From Flavobacteriales bacterium UBA4466 (GTDB taxonomy: Bacteria > Bacteroidota > Bacteroidia > Flavobacteriales_D > Crocinitomicaceae), in assembly GCA_905182335.1 (NCBI GenBank), contig CAJJBE010000004.1, forward strand, positions 62,001 through 126,000: 64,000 bases of DNA. Direction: 5' to 3'. A program made the position numbers and the translations under genes. Below are positions 1 through 8,251 of the stretch, in pieces. The notes below the pieces were generated by a model that did no database searches, was not told where the DNA came from, and was given only the letters and a program-made list of their open reading frames with translations. Position 1 is the first letter of the stretch; every line of letters starts with the position of its first letter.

Positions 1-18
1 AAAGGTTGAGTAGAAATA

Positions 19-384
19 CTACGACTGTTTAAAAGCGTATTGCTGTAATAAATCTAATGTAGTGTACTGCAAGGTTTTTTGATGTGTTGCCTCTAGAATA
101 ATAGGAGGTGCTTTACCTACTTTTTCTGCTTCCACCCAACGAGAAACACATAAGCACCAGCTGTCTCCTGGCTTTAGCCCGGGGAAATTAAAATGTGGTA
201 TGGGCCTCATTAAATTATTCCCTTTAGATGCGGAATATTTTAGAAATTCTTCACTAACAATAGCACAGACAGTGTGTGTTCCGGTATCTGCAGAGATGGT
301 TCTACAAAAACCATCTCTAAAATACCCAGTGACAGGATTTATACAGCAAGAAATAAGAGGGGTTCCTAAAACATTAAGCTCCAT
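19..384 (-). CDS. DUF2237 family protein
   Basis: A 121-residue soluble protein matching the DUF2237 pattern over its whole length. It begins with ELNVLGTPL, then has a Cys-Cys pair near residues 13-14, the block DGFCRT, HTVCAIV, and the hallmark FPGLKPGDSWCLCVSRW near residues 68-84, followed by PPIILEATH. The length is normal for the family. The biochemical role is not established in the family; the conserved cysteines suggest metal binding or redox chemistry, which is inference. There is no signal peptide, so it is probably cytoplasmic. It appears monocistronic and faces out of the window start. The family call is strong, the function unknown. Confidence 0.85.
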   Translation of the reverse strand: MELNVLGTPLISCCINPVTGYFRDGFCRTISADTGTHTVCAIVSEEFLKYSASKGNNLMRPIPHFNFPGLKPGDSWCLCVSRWVEAEKVGKAPPIILEATHQKTLQYTTLDLLQQYAFKQS

Positions 385-603
385 GTATTGAATTTATAAC
401 CTTAAAGGTATACAACTCTCTCTGAGATAAGGAAAAATTATCAAGATTTAAGTGCTCTACTATATTTTCGGAAAAGTGATAATAGCCCTTAATATTAAAT
501 TTTGGTCTCCAATCAGAATATCGACAGCTAAGCTAAAATGAGGTTCCGCATAGCAAGATAAAAATAAGTATGCGAACGAATTTCAAATTAGTATATTCAC
601 TAA

Positions 604-855
604 ATGAAAAGTATATCCTTATTTGCACTTTTGCTTTTTACTGCTTGTTCAAGTAAAGACGAACAGTTTTGTCAGTGCCTTAATGCCGGAGAAGAATTGA
701 ATAGATACACACAGCAATTTTTTGACAGAACACCTTCTGATTATGAAGAAGACAGGGTGAAGGAATTAAAAGGGGTTAAATCAGATGCCTGTAAAGATTA
801 TCAAATGATGAGTGGAAAAATAATGCGTCAGAAAAAAGTAGAATGTGAAAACTAA
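604..855 (+). CDS. small predicted lipoprotein, function unknown
   Basis: An 83-residue protein. Its N-terminus, MKSISLFALLLFTAC, is a textbook lipoprotein signal with Cys15 as the lipidation site. The mature part is charged and has three further cysteines (in FCQCLN and SDACKD, plus one near the C-terminus in KVECEN), a pattern seen in small periplasmic helical proteins of this phylum. I do not recognise a family. It stands alone between two minus-strand genes. The start ATG fits because the signal peptide begins there. That it is a real gene rests mainly on the lipobox and the coherent codon use. Confidence 0.65.
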   Translation: MKSISLFALLLFTACSSKDEQFCQCLNAGEELNRYTQQFFDRTPSDYEEDRVKELKGVKSDACKDYQMMSGKIMRQKKVECEN

Positions 856-932
856 AAAACGAATTAGACTAGCTCTATAGTATTACGAATCAGATTAGTC
901 TTGGCGCGAGTACTTTATAAGCTGTTAGGCCA

Positions 933-2240
933 TTAACTGTACACTTCGTCTAGGGCATCACACATTGCATTTGCGGCAATAGTTAGGTGTCCCTTTGTAT
1001 GTGCTTGAGAAATAAAGCCAACTTCGTATCCGCTTGGCCCAATGTATACCCCGCGACTTAGTAAAGCAGAGAATAGTTTTTTAAACCCCCCCATGTCCGA
1101 ATCGATTTGATCTGCACGGCGAATACTTTTTTTACCGTCAAAAGACAACCAAAAGATTGATCCAACTGTGATTAGCTCAAAGTTGTACCTTTTGCTTTCT
1201 GCATGACTATTAACCTTGTTCACGAAGAAGAGAGTTCGTTCTTCTTGATCCTCATAAAATCCAGGTTTTGCACACTCCGTTAATTGAGCAATTCCGGCCG
1301 CCATAGCTACAGGGTTTCCAGAAAGAGTTCCCGCTTGATAAACAGGTCCGTCAGGAGAAACGCAGGCCATGATTTCATTGCTCGCGCCATAGGCCCCAAC
1401 AGGTAAGCCTCCACCAAGAATCTTCCCATATGTGATAATGTCCGGCTTAATATTGAATAATTCTGCAGCCCCATTAAAACTAACTCTAAATCCAGAAATT
1501 ACTTCATCGAAAAATAGAAGGATACCATTTTCTGTGCATAATTTTCTTAATTCTAACAAGAAAGTTTTTTCTTGTAGTAATAATCCATTATTTGCAGGGA
1601 TAGGCTCAATAATCGCACAAGCTAATTCATCTTTATATTCATGAATACAAGTTCTTAGTGCTTCTATATCGTTTAATGGTAGCACAAGAGTTTCATTCGC
1701 ATACTCTTCAGGAACACCAGCGCTTGATGACTCACCGAAAGTAACTAATCCACTACCAGCTTTAACTAACATAGAATCAACATGGCCGTGATAACAGCCC
1801 TCAAATTTCAGCACTTTCTTTTTCCCTGTATAACCTCTAGCTAAACGTAACGCTGACATGACAGCTTCGGTTCCAGAACTAAGAAACCTTATTTTATCAA
1901 TAAATGGATTACGAGATAATATGAGATCTGCTAGTTCGTTTTCTAACACAGTTGGTGCGCCAAAACTTGCTCCATTTTTAAGAGCTTCAATAACACGATT
2001 ATAGATTTTTTGGTTGTTATGTCCTAAAATCAATGGCCCCCAGCTACAACAAAAATCAATGAATTGATTTCCATCTTCATCCCAAATAGTGCAACCATCA
2101 CCTTTCTTTATGAATAATGGAACGCCTCCTACTGACTTGAATGCTCTGACAGGGGAGTTTACACCGCCCGGAAAGTATGTTTTCGCTTTAGTAAATAAAG
2201 ATTCTGATACAGATCTTTTTATTATTGTTTTAACACCCAT
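933..2240 (-). CDS. hemL: glutamate-1-semialdehyde 2,1-aminomutase
   Basis: A 435-residue PLP enzyme that converts glutamate-1-semialdehyde to 5-aminolevulinate, the last step of the C5 route to haem. It is a class III aminotransferase fold. FPGGVNSPVRAF lies near residues 23-34, SSGTEAVMSALRLARG near 121-136, FDEVISGFR near 244-252, and the PLP lysine is Lys273 in TYGKILGGGLPVGAYG. The open frame extends 25 codons further upstream, but I place the start at ATG 2240. That gives the normal length and N-terminus, and a promoter element (2274-2281) lies inside the longer frame. It is cytoplasmic and appears monocistronic. Confidence 0.95.
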   Translation of the reverse strand: MGVKTIIKRSVSESLFTKAKTYFPGGVNSPVRAFKSVGGVPLFIKKGDGCTIWDEDGNQFIDFCCSWGPLILGHNNQKIYNRVIEALKNGASFGAPTVLENELADLILSRNPFIDKIRFLSSGTEAVMSALRLARGYTGKKKVLKFEGCYHGHVDSMLVKAGSGLVTFGESSSAGVPEEYANETLVLPLNDIEALRTCIHEYKDELACAIIEPIPANNGLLLQEKTFLLELRKLCTENGILLFFDEVISGFRVSFNGAAELFNIKPDIITYGKILGGGLPVGAYGASNEIMACVSPDGPVYQAGTLSGNPVAMAAGIAQLTECAKPGFYEDQEERTLFFVNKVNSHAESKRYNFELITVGSIFWLSFDGKKSIRRADQIDSDMGGFKKLFSALLSRGVYIGPSGYEVGFISQAHTKGHLTIAANAMCDALDEVYS

Positions 2241-2273
2241 CTTCTCTCTTATTATAAGCATATAACTGTGCAA

Positions 2274-2281
2274 CAAAGATA
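2274..2281 (-). promoter_or_regulatory. hemL promoter, -7 element TATCTTTG
   Basis: On the minus strand this is TATCTTTG, an exact match to the Bacteroidota -7 consensus TAnnTTTG. It lies about 33 bases upstream of ATG 2240. I see no clear -33 TTG at the ideal spacing. It argues against translation starting at the upstream in-frame codon at 2315. Confidence 0.55.
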
Positions 2282-2437
2282 CAAATAAGTGTTGAATTAT
2301 TCTAAGATCAAGCACATTTCGGATGAGGAAAAGGCTATAATACTAGAGTCAATTTTTCTGATATAAAAAGAAGATTTAGATTTAAGTGTCAATACCCTAG
2401 AAGTTTATGCTTCACGAAAAAGTATAAATGTTATTAT

Positions 2438-2445
2438 TATCTTTG
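2438..2445 (+). promoter_or_regulatory. kyn operon promoter, -7 element TATCTTTG
   Basis: An exact TAnnTTTG match 22 bases before the kynU ATG, in the right place to start the kynU-orf73-kmo-arsC-like transcript. No convincing -33 TTG is seen. Confidence 0.6.
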
Positions 2446-2467
2446 AGAAGATAATTTTTTAAAGGTT

Positions 2468-3745
2468 ATGATACATCAGAATACAATTGCATTTGCTCGA
2501 GAAATGGATGAAAAAGATCCATTAAAATCCTTCAGAGAGAAGTTTCATTTTCCAAACTTTATGGATATGGATATGGTTTATTTTACTGGAAATTCACTAG
2601 GGTTGCAACCAAAGTCTGTACAGGGGTATATTCAAGAAGAACTAGATGCTTGGTCAAAGTTTGGTGTTGAAGGCCATTTCTTAGCTGAGAAACCCTGGTT
2701 CGCTTATCATGAGTTCTTAACTGAAAAAGCGGCAAAAATTGTTGGAGCCAACCCTAAAGAGGTTGTCGTAACACATTCATTAACGACAAATCTGCATTTA
2801 TTAATGGTTTCTTTTTTTAAACCTGAAGGAAAAAGAACAAAAATTATTTGTGAAGCGAAGGCGTTTCCTAGTGATCAATATGCGCTTGAATCTCAAGTAA
2901 AGTTTCATGGGTTGAATATAGATACTGATCTAATTGAAGTAGCACCAAGAGAAGGAGAGCATTTAATTCGCGAAGAAGACATTTTAAATAAAATTGTTGA
3001 GACTGGTGACGAGCTTGCAATGGTTATGATTGGCGGCGTAAACTATTACACGGGGCAATTATTCGATATGGCAGCAATTACAAAAGCAGGTCATGCTGTT
3101 GGGGCTAAGGTTGGATTTGATTTAGCACATGCTGCAGGAAACATCAACCTTAAATTACATGACTGGGGTGTAGATTTTGCTGCCTGGTGCGGGTATAAAT
3201 ATTTAAACTCGTCTCCAGGAGGAGTTTCTGGAATCTTTGTTCATGAAAGACATGGATACAATCCTGATCTTCCACGATTTGCAGGTTGGTGGGGCTATGA
3301 TAAAGAAACGCGTTTTCAGATGGAGCCAGGTTTTAATCCAATGAGAGGTGCCGAAGGTTGGCAGTTGAGTAATGCGCCTATTCTAGGGATGTCAGCTCAT
3401 TTAGCTTCATTAGATATTTTTGATGAGGCGGGAATGGATAGAATAGGAGAAAAAAGAGACTTAATGACAGCTTATTTGGAATTCGTAATTGAGGATGTTT
3501 CTAAGCGGAACTCTGATCGCTGTACATTTGAAATTATTACCCCTACAGATAAAACAAAACGTGGCGCACAACTTTCAATTTTAGCACATGGACAAGGAAA
3601 ATCTTTGTTTGATGCGTTGACAAAAAAAGGAGTAATTGCAGATTGGAGAGAACCAAATGTTATTCGTGTTGCTCCGGCACCTTTATATAACTCATTTGAG
3701 GATTGTTACAATTTTGGGGTTTGCCTAGGGGACTCAATTCAATAG
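2468..3745 (+). CDS. kynU: kynureninase
   Basis: A 425-residue PLP-dependent hydrolase that cleaves kynurenine or 3-hydroxykynurenine to (3-hydroxy)anthranilate and alanine. Family landmarks are [12 protein letters not shown] (residues 38-49), [10 protein letters not shown] (103-112), FDLAHAAGN (217-225) with the PLP-pyridine aspartate Asp218, and the PLP lysine Lys244 in [13 protein letters not shown]. The length is typical. It is the first gene of an operon with a small membrane protein (9 bases downstream) and kmo, so the product of Kmo is its likely substrate. The operon would feed tryptophan breakdown or quinolinate/NAD synthesis; the dioxygenases before and after these steps are not in the window. 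Confidence 0.95.
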   Translation: MIHQNTIAFAREMDEKDPLKSFREKFHFPNFMDMDMVYFTGNSLGLQPKSVQGYIQEELDAWSKFGVEGHFLAEKPWFAYHEFLTEKAAKIVGANPKEVVVTHSLTTNLHLLMVSFFKPEGKRTKIICEAKAFPSDQYALESQVKFHGLNIDTDLIEVAPREGEHLIREEDILNKIVETGDELAMVMIGGVNYYTGQLFDMAAITKAGHAVGAKVGFDLAHAAGNINLKLHDWGVDFAAWCGYKYLNSSPGGVSGIFVHERHGYNPDLPRFAGWWGYDKETRFQMEPGFNPMRGAEGWQLSNAPILGMSAHLASLDIFDEAGMDRIGEKRDLMTAYLEFVIEDVSKRNSDRCTFEIITPTDKTKRGAQLSILAHGQGKSLFDALTKKGVIADWREPNVIRVAPAPLYNSFEDCYNFGVCLGDSIQ

Positions 3746-3753
3746 AATAAATT

Positions 3754-3975
3754 ATGGACGAGCTAACAATACAGACCTTAATTAAGGCGAATTACTCTGG
3801 TAGTTTAGCTGAAACTTCTATATACGTTAGTTTGGCTATTCAGGCAACAGGGGTTATAATCGGAGGGATTATCCTTTGGAGAGGGAGTATTGCTTTACAA
3901 AAAAAGAAAATGGCGCAGCGCGCGCGAAACACATATTTTGAAACGCCTTATTCTAAAGGTTGGAAAAGAAAATAA
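3754..3975 (+). CDS. small single-span membrane protein in the kynurenine operon
   Basis: A 73-residue protein I cannot assign to a family. It has a short soluble N-terminus, one hydrophobic span at about residues 24-43, and a strongly basic C-terminal tail (QKKKMAQRAR, then KGWKRK), so the tail is predicted cytoplasmic by the positive-inside rule. Reality is supported by context. It begins 8 bases after the kynU stop, and its TAA ends one base before the kmo ATG, filling the gap exactly. A role in anchoring Kmo at the membrane is a guess, prompted by the membrane-bound nature of eukaryotic Kmo. Confidence 0.7.
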   Translation: MDELTIQTLIKANYSGSLAETSIYVSLAIQATGVIIGGIILWRGSIALQKKKMAQRARNTYFETPYSKGWKRK

Positions 3976-3976
3976 C

Positions 3977-5314
3977 ATGGAAAAAAATAAAAGTGCAATC
4001 ATTGTTGGCGCCGGATTAGTTGGATCACTTTGGGCAGTATACCTATCTAAAGCAGGATATAAAGTAACCATCTATGAAAGACGCTCTGATATTAGATTAG
4101 CTGAAATTTCAGCTGGAAAATCAATAAACCTCTCATTGTCTACACGAGGATGGAAGGCCTTGGACAATGTTGGAGTTGGGGATGAAATCCGAAAAATTGC
4201 AATTCCGATGTATGGAAGAATGATGCACGATACGGAAGGAAATTTGACGTATCAGGCTTATGGAAAAGAAGGGGAAGCAATTTATTCTGTATCCAGAGGT
4301 GGTGTAAACGCTAGAATGCTTGATATTGCCGAGTTACATGGAGGAGCAGCTATTCATTACAACCACGAATGTGTCGGAGCAGACACGAAAAAAGGAATTG
4401 TACACCTTAAGAATAAAGATACGGGGGAAGAACTTAGCGGTCAGGCAGATGTTGTTTTTGCAGCTGACGGTGCTTTTTCAGCTATGCGCTACCATGCTTT
4501 CCAGAAATTAGACCGTTTCAACTTCAGCCAGCACTTTATTGAAGATGGGTACCGTGAAATTTTACTCCCAGCCGGAGAAAATGGAGCCTATCAAATAGAG
4601 AAAAACGCGCTGCATATTTGGCCAAGAGGTCGTTTTATGTTGATTGCACTTGCGAATGAAGACGGGTCATTTACATGCTCACTTTTCATGCCGCATTCAG
4701 GCTTCGAAAAATTAAAATCTAAAGAAAGTGTAGACGAATTCTTTAAAACAACATTTCCTGATTTTCATAAAATGATGCCCAATGTCGGAGGTGCATGGGG
4801 AGATCATCCACTTGCATCTTTGGGCATTATGAGGTCGTACCCTTGGCACGATGGAAAAACAGCTTTAATTGGAGATTCTGCTCATGCTACCGTCCCTTTT
4901 TATGGACAAGGGATGAATGGGGCATTTGAAGACTGTACAGTTCTGGATGGATTGATGAAGAAACACAATGAAGATTGGGAGAAGGTATTCGCTGAATATA
5001 GTGAAGTCCGTAAGCCAGATGGTGACGCCCTTCAGGACCTTTCGCTGGACAATTATTATGTAATGCGTGATTTTGTAGCAGATCCAGATTTTTTATTACA
5101 GAAAAAAATTGAGGCAAAATTCTCAAGTCTGTATCCAGAGAAGTGGATGCCGTTATACTCTCAGGTAACGTTCAGTGACATCCGATACAGCGAGGCTTAT
5201 GCAAATGGGAAACGTCAGGATAAGATAATGAAAGATGTTATGGCTTCAACTCATAATATCGATGCGAACTGGGACTCTGAAGAAGTGATGAATAGGATCC
5301 TTAAAAAAATATAA
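3977..5314 (+). CDS. kmo: kynurenine 3-monooxygenase
   Basis: A 445-residue FAD-dependent aromatic hydroxylase that makes 3-hydroxykynurenine from kynurenine with NADPH and oxygen. The FAD-binding GAGLVGS is at residues 11-17 with acidic Glu34 ending the fold (YERR). The DG motif region is at ADGAFSAMR (163-171). The second FAD motif, GDSAHATVPFYGQGMNG, is at 299-315, with the PFYGQGMN signature that separates Kmo from other hydroxylases. I chose ATG 3977 because the Rossmann strand starts seven codons later; the open frame upstream overlaps the small membrane protein. It is coupled to its neighbours in the kyn operon. Confidence 0.95.
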   Translation: MEKNKSAIIVGAGLVGSLWAVYLSKAGYKVTIYERRSDIRLAEISAGKSINLSLSTRGWKALDNVGVGDEIRKIAIPMYGRMMHDTEGNLTYQAYGKEGEAIYSVSRGGVNARMLDIAELHGGAAIHYNHECVGADTKKGIVHLKNKDTGEELSGQADVVFAADGAFSAMRYHAFQKLDRFNFSQHFIEDGYREILLPAGENGAYQIEKNALHIWPRGRFMLIALANEDGSFTCSLFMPHSGFEKLKSKESVDEFFKTTFPDFHKMMPNVGGAWGDHPLASLGIMRSYPWHDGKTALIGDSAHATVPFYGQGMNGAFEDCTVLDGLMKKHNEDWEKVFAEYSEVRKPDGDALQDLSLDNYYVMRDFVADPDFLLQKKIEAKFSSLYPEKWMPLYSQVTFSDIRYSEAYANGKRQDKIMKDVMASTHNIDANWDSEEVMNRILKKI

Positions 5315-5315
5315 T

Positions 5316-5681
5316 ATGAAGAAGATTTATCATCTTAAAAGCTGTAGCACAAACGTGCGTATATTAAAAGAGATTGGGCCCGGTCCAGAAGTTGAACTAC
5401 AGAACATAAAGGAACAAAACATCGATGCTGAAATGCTCGATTTTTTAAAGGAAAAAGTAGGCTCGTATGAAGCGCTTTTTTCTAAGAAAGCAATGAAATT
5501 TCGTTCAATGGGATTGAATGAAATGAACCTTTCAGAGTCTCATTATAAGAGATACATCCTTGAAGAATATACTTTTATTAAGCGTCCATTCATGATTAAT
5601 GGGGAAGAGGTTTTTATTGGAAACTCAAAAGATGTTGTAGCGGCTGCTATACAATCGTTCAACATGGACGGTTATTGTTAA
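5316..5681 (+). CDS. ArsC/Spx-like thioredoxin-fold protein
   Basis: A 121-residue member of the ArsC/Spx family. IYHLKSCSTN is at residues 4-13, GSYEALFSKKA in the middle, and ILEEYTFIKRPFMING with EEVFIGNSK near the end. Homologues in this phylum usually carry CSTC or CDTC at the N-terminal site; here only Cys10 remains, followed by Ser-Thr-Asn. It starts one base after the kmo stop, so it belongs to the kyn operon. The last few residues (after about QSFN) run out of register into a T9SS-tail remnant, so the native C-terminus may have been replaced. Arsenate reduction is not assured; a redox or regulatory role is equally possible. Confidence 0.8.
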   Translation: MKKIYHLKSCSTNVRILKEIGPGPEVELQNIKEQNIDAEMLDFLKEKVGSYEALFSKKAMKFRSMGLNEMNLSESHYKRYILEEYTFIKRPFMINGEEVFIGNSKDVVAAAIQSFNMDGYC

Positions 5682-5769
5682 TTTGAACAACATGGAATCG
5701 GGAGTTTATTTTGTAACTATTACAGCGAATGACTCTAAATCAGTACAACGAATTGTTGTAACGAAATAG
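5668..5769 (+). pseudogene. orphan C-terminal fragment of a T9SS-secreted protein
   Basis: In the frame running ACG GTT ATT GTT AAT the DNA encodes about 33 residues, including NLNNMESGVYFVTI, then SVQRIVVTK and a TAG stop at 5767. That is the last part of a type A T9SS sorting domain (a GVYFV strand, then the basic RIVVTK end). There is no start codon and no upstream gene in this frame; the upstream DNA is the ArsC-like gene in another frame. The 5' part of the gene is missing, so this is debris left by a rearrangement. The homology seems to begin inside the last codons of the ArsC-like gene. Confidence 0.75.
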
Positions 5770-5790
5770 TCATTCTAAAAGCATACTTTT

Positions 5791-5822
5791 GAGGGTCTTG
5801 GTTCAGCCAAGGCTCTTTTTTT
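5791..5822 (+). terminator. rho-independent terminator
   Basis: A GC-containing 11-pair stem with G-T wobbles (GAGGGTCTTGG with CCAAGGCTCTT), a TTCAG loop and a T-run that touches the next ATG. It lies directly after the T9SS-tail remnant, which it probably once served. It now closes the kyn operon. Confidence 0.75.
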
Positions 5823-6749
5823 ATGTCCAAAGTTTTAAAAGCACATATCGCCTTGTTTTCTGTGAATGCTATATACGGGGCAAATCACGTAATTGCGAAA
5901 GGTGTTATGCCGGATTATTTAACACCTAGTGTTTTCATTTTTCTTCGAGCTTCAGGTGCAACACTTCTGTTTTGGATTTTTAAAATCATCTTTGTTCGGG
6001 AAAAGGTACAACGAAAGGATTTGTTTTTAATGGCTCTATGCGGTTTGTTTGGAGTTGCAATGAATCAACTATTCTTCTTTCATGGATTAAGTCTTACATC
6101 TCCTGTTAATACAGGAATTATAATGACAGTCAATCCAATATTGGTGATGATTTTGTCGTTTTTTCTGCTTAAAGAAGCGATAACATGGCGAAAATCTATC
6201 GGAATCACCATTGGCGCCACCGGAGCCATATTACTCACTTTAACAGCCGGAACTGGATCCGGAGACTCATTAATAGGAGATTTATTCATATTCATCAATG
6301 CAACGAGCTACGCCCTTTATTTGGTGCTCGTAAAACCATTAATGAAAAAGTACGCTCCACTTACCGTAATTACCTATGTGTTTACATTTGGACTTCTTTA
6401 TGTTATGACATACCCTCCAACGTTAATGGAGTTGTCTGTTACCGATTTTCAGCTTCCAACGCACATAGTATTCATTATACTTTTCGTGATCGTCTCAGTT
6501 ACCTTCCTAACGTATTTATTAACGGTTTACGGATTGCAACACGTAAGCCCTTCGGTATCGAGCGCATACATTTATTTACAGCCAGTATTGGTTATGTTGT
6601 TTGCCGTGATATTTAGCGCTGTAGGTTTAGCAGAAGATTATACAGGAAGTATTACTTTGGAAAAAGTCTTATACATGCTTATCATCTTCATAGGTGTATA
6701 TATTACATCTTCTAGCTCTTTTCAACTTAAACTAGTCAAGAAGAATTAG
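5823..6749 (+). CDS. EamA/DMT-family transporter
   Basis: A 308-residue integral membrane protein with the duplicated EamA architecture: about ten hydrophobic spans, the first repeat at about residues 8-138 and the second at about 150-298. Typical landmarks are NAIYGANHVIAKG near residue 15, PVNTGIIMTVNPILV near 95-109 and SPSVSSAYIYLQPVL near 242. The family exports small metabolites and amino acids; the substrate cannot be read from sequence. The ATG directly follows the T-run of a terminator, so its promoter must sit within or upstream of that hairpin, or expression depends on read-through. Confidence 0.85.
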   Translation: MSKVLKAHIALFSVNAIYGANHVIAKGVMPDYLTPSVFIFLRASGATLLFWIFKIIFVREKVQRKDLFLMALCGLFGVAMNQLFFFHGLSLTSPVNTGIIMTVNPILVMILSFFLLKEAITWRKSIGITIGATGAILLTLTAGTGSGDSLIGDLFIFINATSYALYLVLVKPLMKKYAPLTVITYVFTFGLLYVMTYPPTLMELSVTDFQLPTHIVFIILFVIVSVTFLTYLLTVYGLQHVSPSVSSAYIYLQPVLVMLFAVIFSAVGLAEDYTGSITLEKVLYMLIIFIGVYITSSSSFQLKLVKKN

Positions 6750-6785
6750 TGTTGTTGGGATATAAGCTAGAATTCTTCTAGTTTT
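6729..6785 (+). terminator. possible terminator of the EamA gene
   Basis: The 3' end of the EamA gene (AAACTAG..AAGAAGAATT) can pair, with a small bulge, with AATTCTTCTAGTTT downstream, followed by TTTT. A smaller perfect repeat, CTAGAA-TTC-TTCTAG, is nested at 6767-6781. It is AT-rich and therefore uncertain. Confidence 0.3.
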
Positions 6786-6801
6786 ACAAAAAAAAGCAAT
6801 T

Positions 6802-7668
6802 ATGCTAAAATCAATGACCGGCTTTGGAAAAGCATCAGGAAATTTCCAATCGAAGAAAATAACTGTTGAGATTCGTTCTTTAAATAGTAAGTCGATGGAT
6901 TTGAATACACGCATTCCTTCTAAATACAAAGAGACTGATGGAGATATACGCAAGAAGATTTCTGCGGGCCTTGGTAGAGGAAAGGTTGACATTTCAATCA
7001 ATGTTGAAGTAATAGGTGATTCAACACCTATTTCCATTAACAAAGAATTAGCTAAAACGTATTACAAAGAATTAAAATCATTGAATGATGAACTGGGAGA
7101 ATCTACTGAAGATTATTTGTCATTGATCTTAAAAATGCCTGAGGTTTATAGCCACTCAAAAGAAGACTTAACTGACGAAGAAAAGGGTGTTGTTATTCAA
7201 GTTGTTGAAGAAGCTATTATAAGTATCAATGATTTCCGAAGAAAGGAAGGAGAGGATTTAGAGAAAGAATTCACAGAGCGTATAGAAGAGATTAGAGCCT
7301 TTTTATTAGAAGTTCCTAAATTCGAAAATGAACGAATTGAGATCATTCGGGAACGCATGAAAAAAGGATTGGAGGACATTAAATCAGGGAGCTATGATGA
7401 TAACCGCTTAGAGCAAGAGATGATTTTTTACATTGAAAAATTAGATGTTGCGGAAGAAAAAATGAGACTCTCAAACCATTTAGATTATTTCCTTGAGACA
7501 ATGAAGACCAATCAAGCAGGAAAGAAACTTGGATTCATCGGTCAAGAAATAGGAAGAGAAATTAATACGTTAGGAAGTAAAAGTAATCATGCAGAAATGC
7601 AGAAACTGGTTATTGGGATGAAGGATAATCTTGAAAAGATTAAAGAACAAGTATTAAATACGCTCTAA
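6802..7668 (+). CDS. yicC: YicC-family endoribonuclease-like protein
   Basis: A 288-residue cytoplasmic protein. It has the diagnostic N-terminus MLKSMTGFGKA, followed by EIRSLNSKSMDLNTRIP and, near the C-terminus, the DUF1732 block (GKKLGFIGQEIGREINTLGSKS). The length is normal. YicC proteins are reported as RNases acting with small-RNA or stress functions; here only the family is shown. It begins an operon with gmk (4 bases downstream) and nadD. The yicC-gmk pairing is common in bacteria. Confidence 0.93.
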   Translation: MLKSMTGFGKASGNFQSKKITVEIRSLNSKSMDLNTRIPSKYKETDGDIRKKISAGLGRGKVDISINVEVIGDSTPISINKELAKTYYKELKSLNDELGESTEDYLSLILKMPEVYSHSKEDLTDEEKGVVIQVVEEAIISINDFRRKEGEDLEKEFTERIEEIRAFLLEVPKFENERIEIIRERMKKGLEDIKSGSYDDNRLEQEMIFYIEKLDVAEEKMRLSNHLDYFLETMKTNQAGKKLGFIGQEIGREINTLGSKSNHAEMQKLVIGMKDNLEKIKEQVLNTL

Positions 7669-7672
7669 TAAG

Positions 7673-8251
7673 ATGAAAGAAGTTAAAGGTAAATGTGTCA
7701 TTTTTTCTGCCCCATCTGGCGCAGGTAAAACAACGATTGTCCATCATTTATTGAATCAAGACTTGGGCTTAGAGTTTTCAGTTTCCGCATGTAGTAGAGA
7801 CCCTCGTGGGATTGAAGAAAATGGACAAGATTATTACTTTTTAGGCTTAGAGGAATTTAAAACCCGAATAGCAAAGGGGGAGTTTGTTGAGTGGGAAGAA
7901 GTATATACAAACAACTTTTATGGAACGCTTAAATCTGAAATGGAACGTATTTGGCGCGCTGGAAAAGTAGTCATTTTTGATGTGGATGTCATTGGTGGTC
8001 TGAATTTGAAGAAAAAGTTTCAGGATGATGCTTTTGCTATTTTTGTAAAACCACCTAGCTATGAAGAGTTGGAGAATCGTTTACGTGGCAGAAGTACTGA
8101 AACAGAAGAGAAGATCAATCAACGCATGGAGAAAGCAACGAAAGAACTTTTATTCGCTCCAGAATTTGATTACATCTTGGTAAATGATGATTTAGCTGAA
8201 GCTTTTGATATAGCAGAAGAATCAATCAATAAATTTTTAACGAAGGAATGA
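7673..8251 (+). CDS. gmk: guanylate kinase
   Basis: A 192-residue kinase phosphorylating GMP to GDP. The P-loop SAPSGAGKTT is at residues 12-21, the GMP-binding part includes the SACSRDPRGIEENGQDYYFL region, and FVEWEEVYTNNFYGT follows. The expected SxTTRxxRxGE motif is altered here to SACSRDPRGIEE, a form seen in this phylum. The gene follows yicC by four bases and overlaps nadD by four (ATGA at 8248-8251), so translation is coupled. Confidence 0.95.
   Translation: MKEVKGKCVIFSAPSGAGKTTIVHHLLNQDLGLEFSVSACSRDPRGIEENGQDYYFLGLEEFKTRIAKGEFVEWEEVYTNNFYGTLKSEMERIWRAGKVVIFDVDVIGGLNLKKKFQDDAFAIFVKPPSYEELENRLRGRSTETEEKINQRMEKATKELLFAPEFDYILVNDDLAEAFDIAEESINKFLTKE

Noticed and set aside
856-932. GACTAG/CAGATTAGTC pairing between the small lipoprotein and hemL as a terminator
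   Set aside because: The arms pair poorly and there is no T-run on either side.
6185-6616. A 143-codon plus-strand frame inside the EamA gene
   Set aside because: It is a shadow of the transporter gene in another frame, with unlikely composition and no family match.
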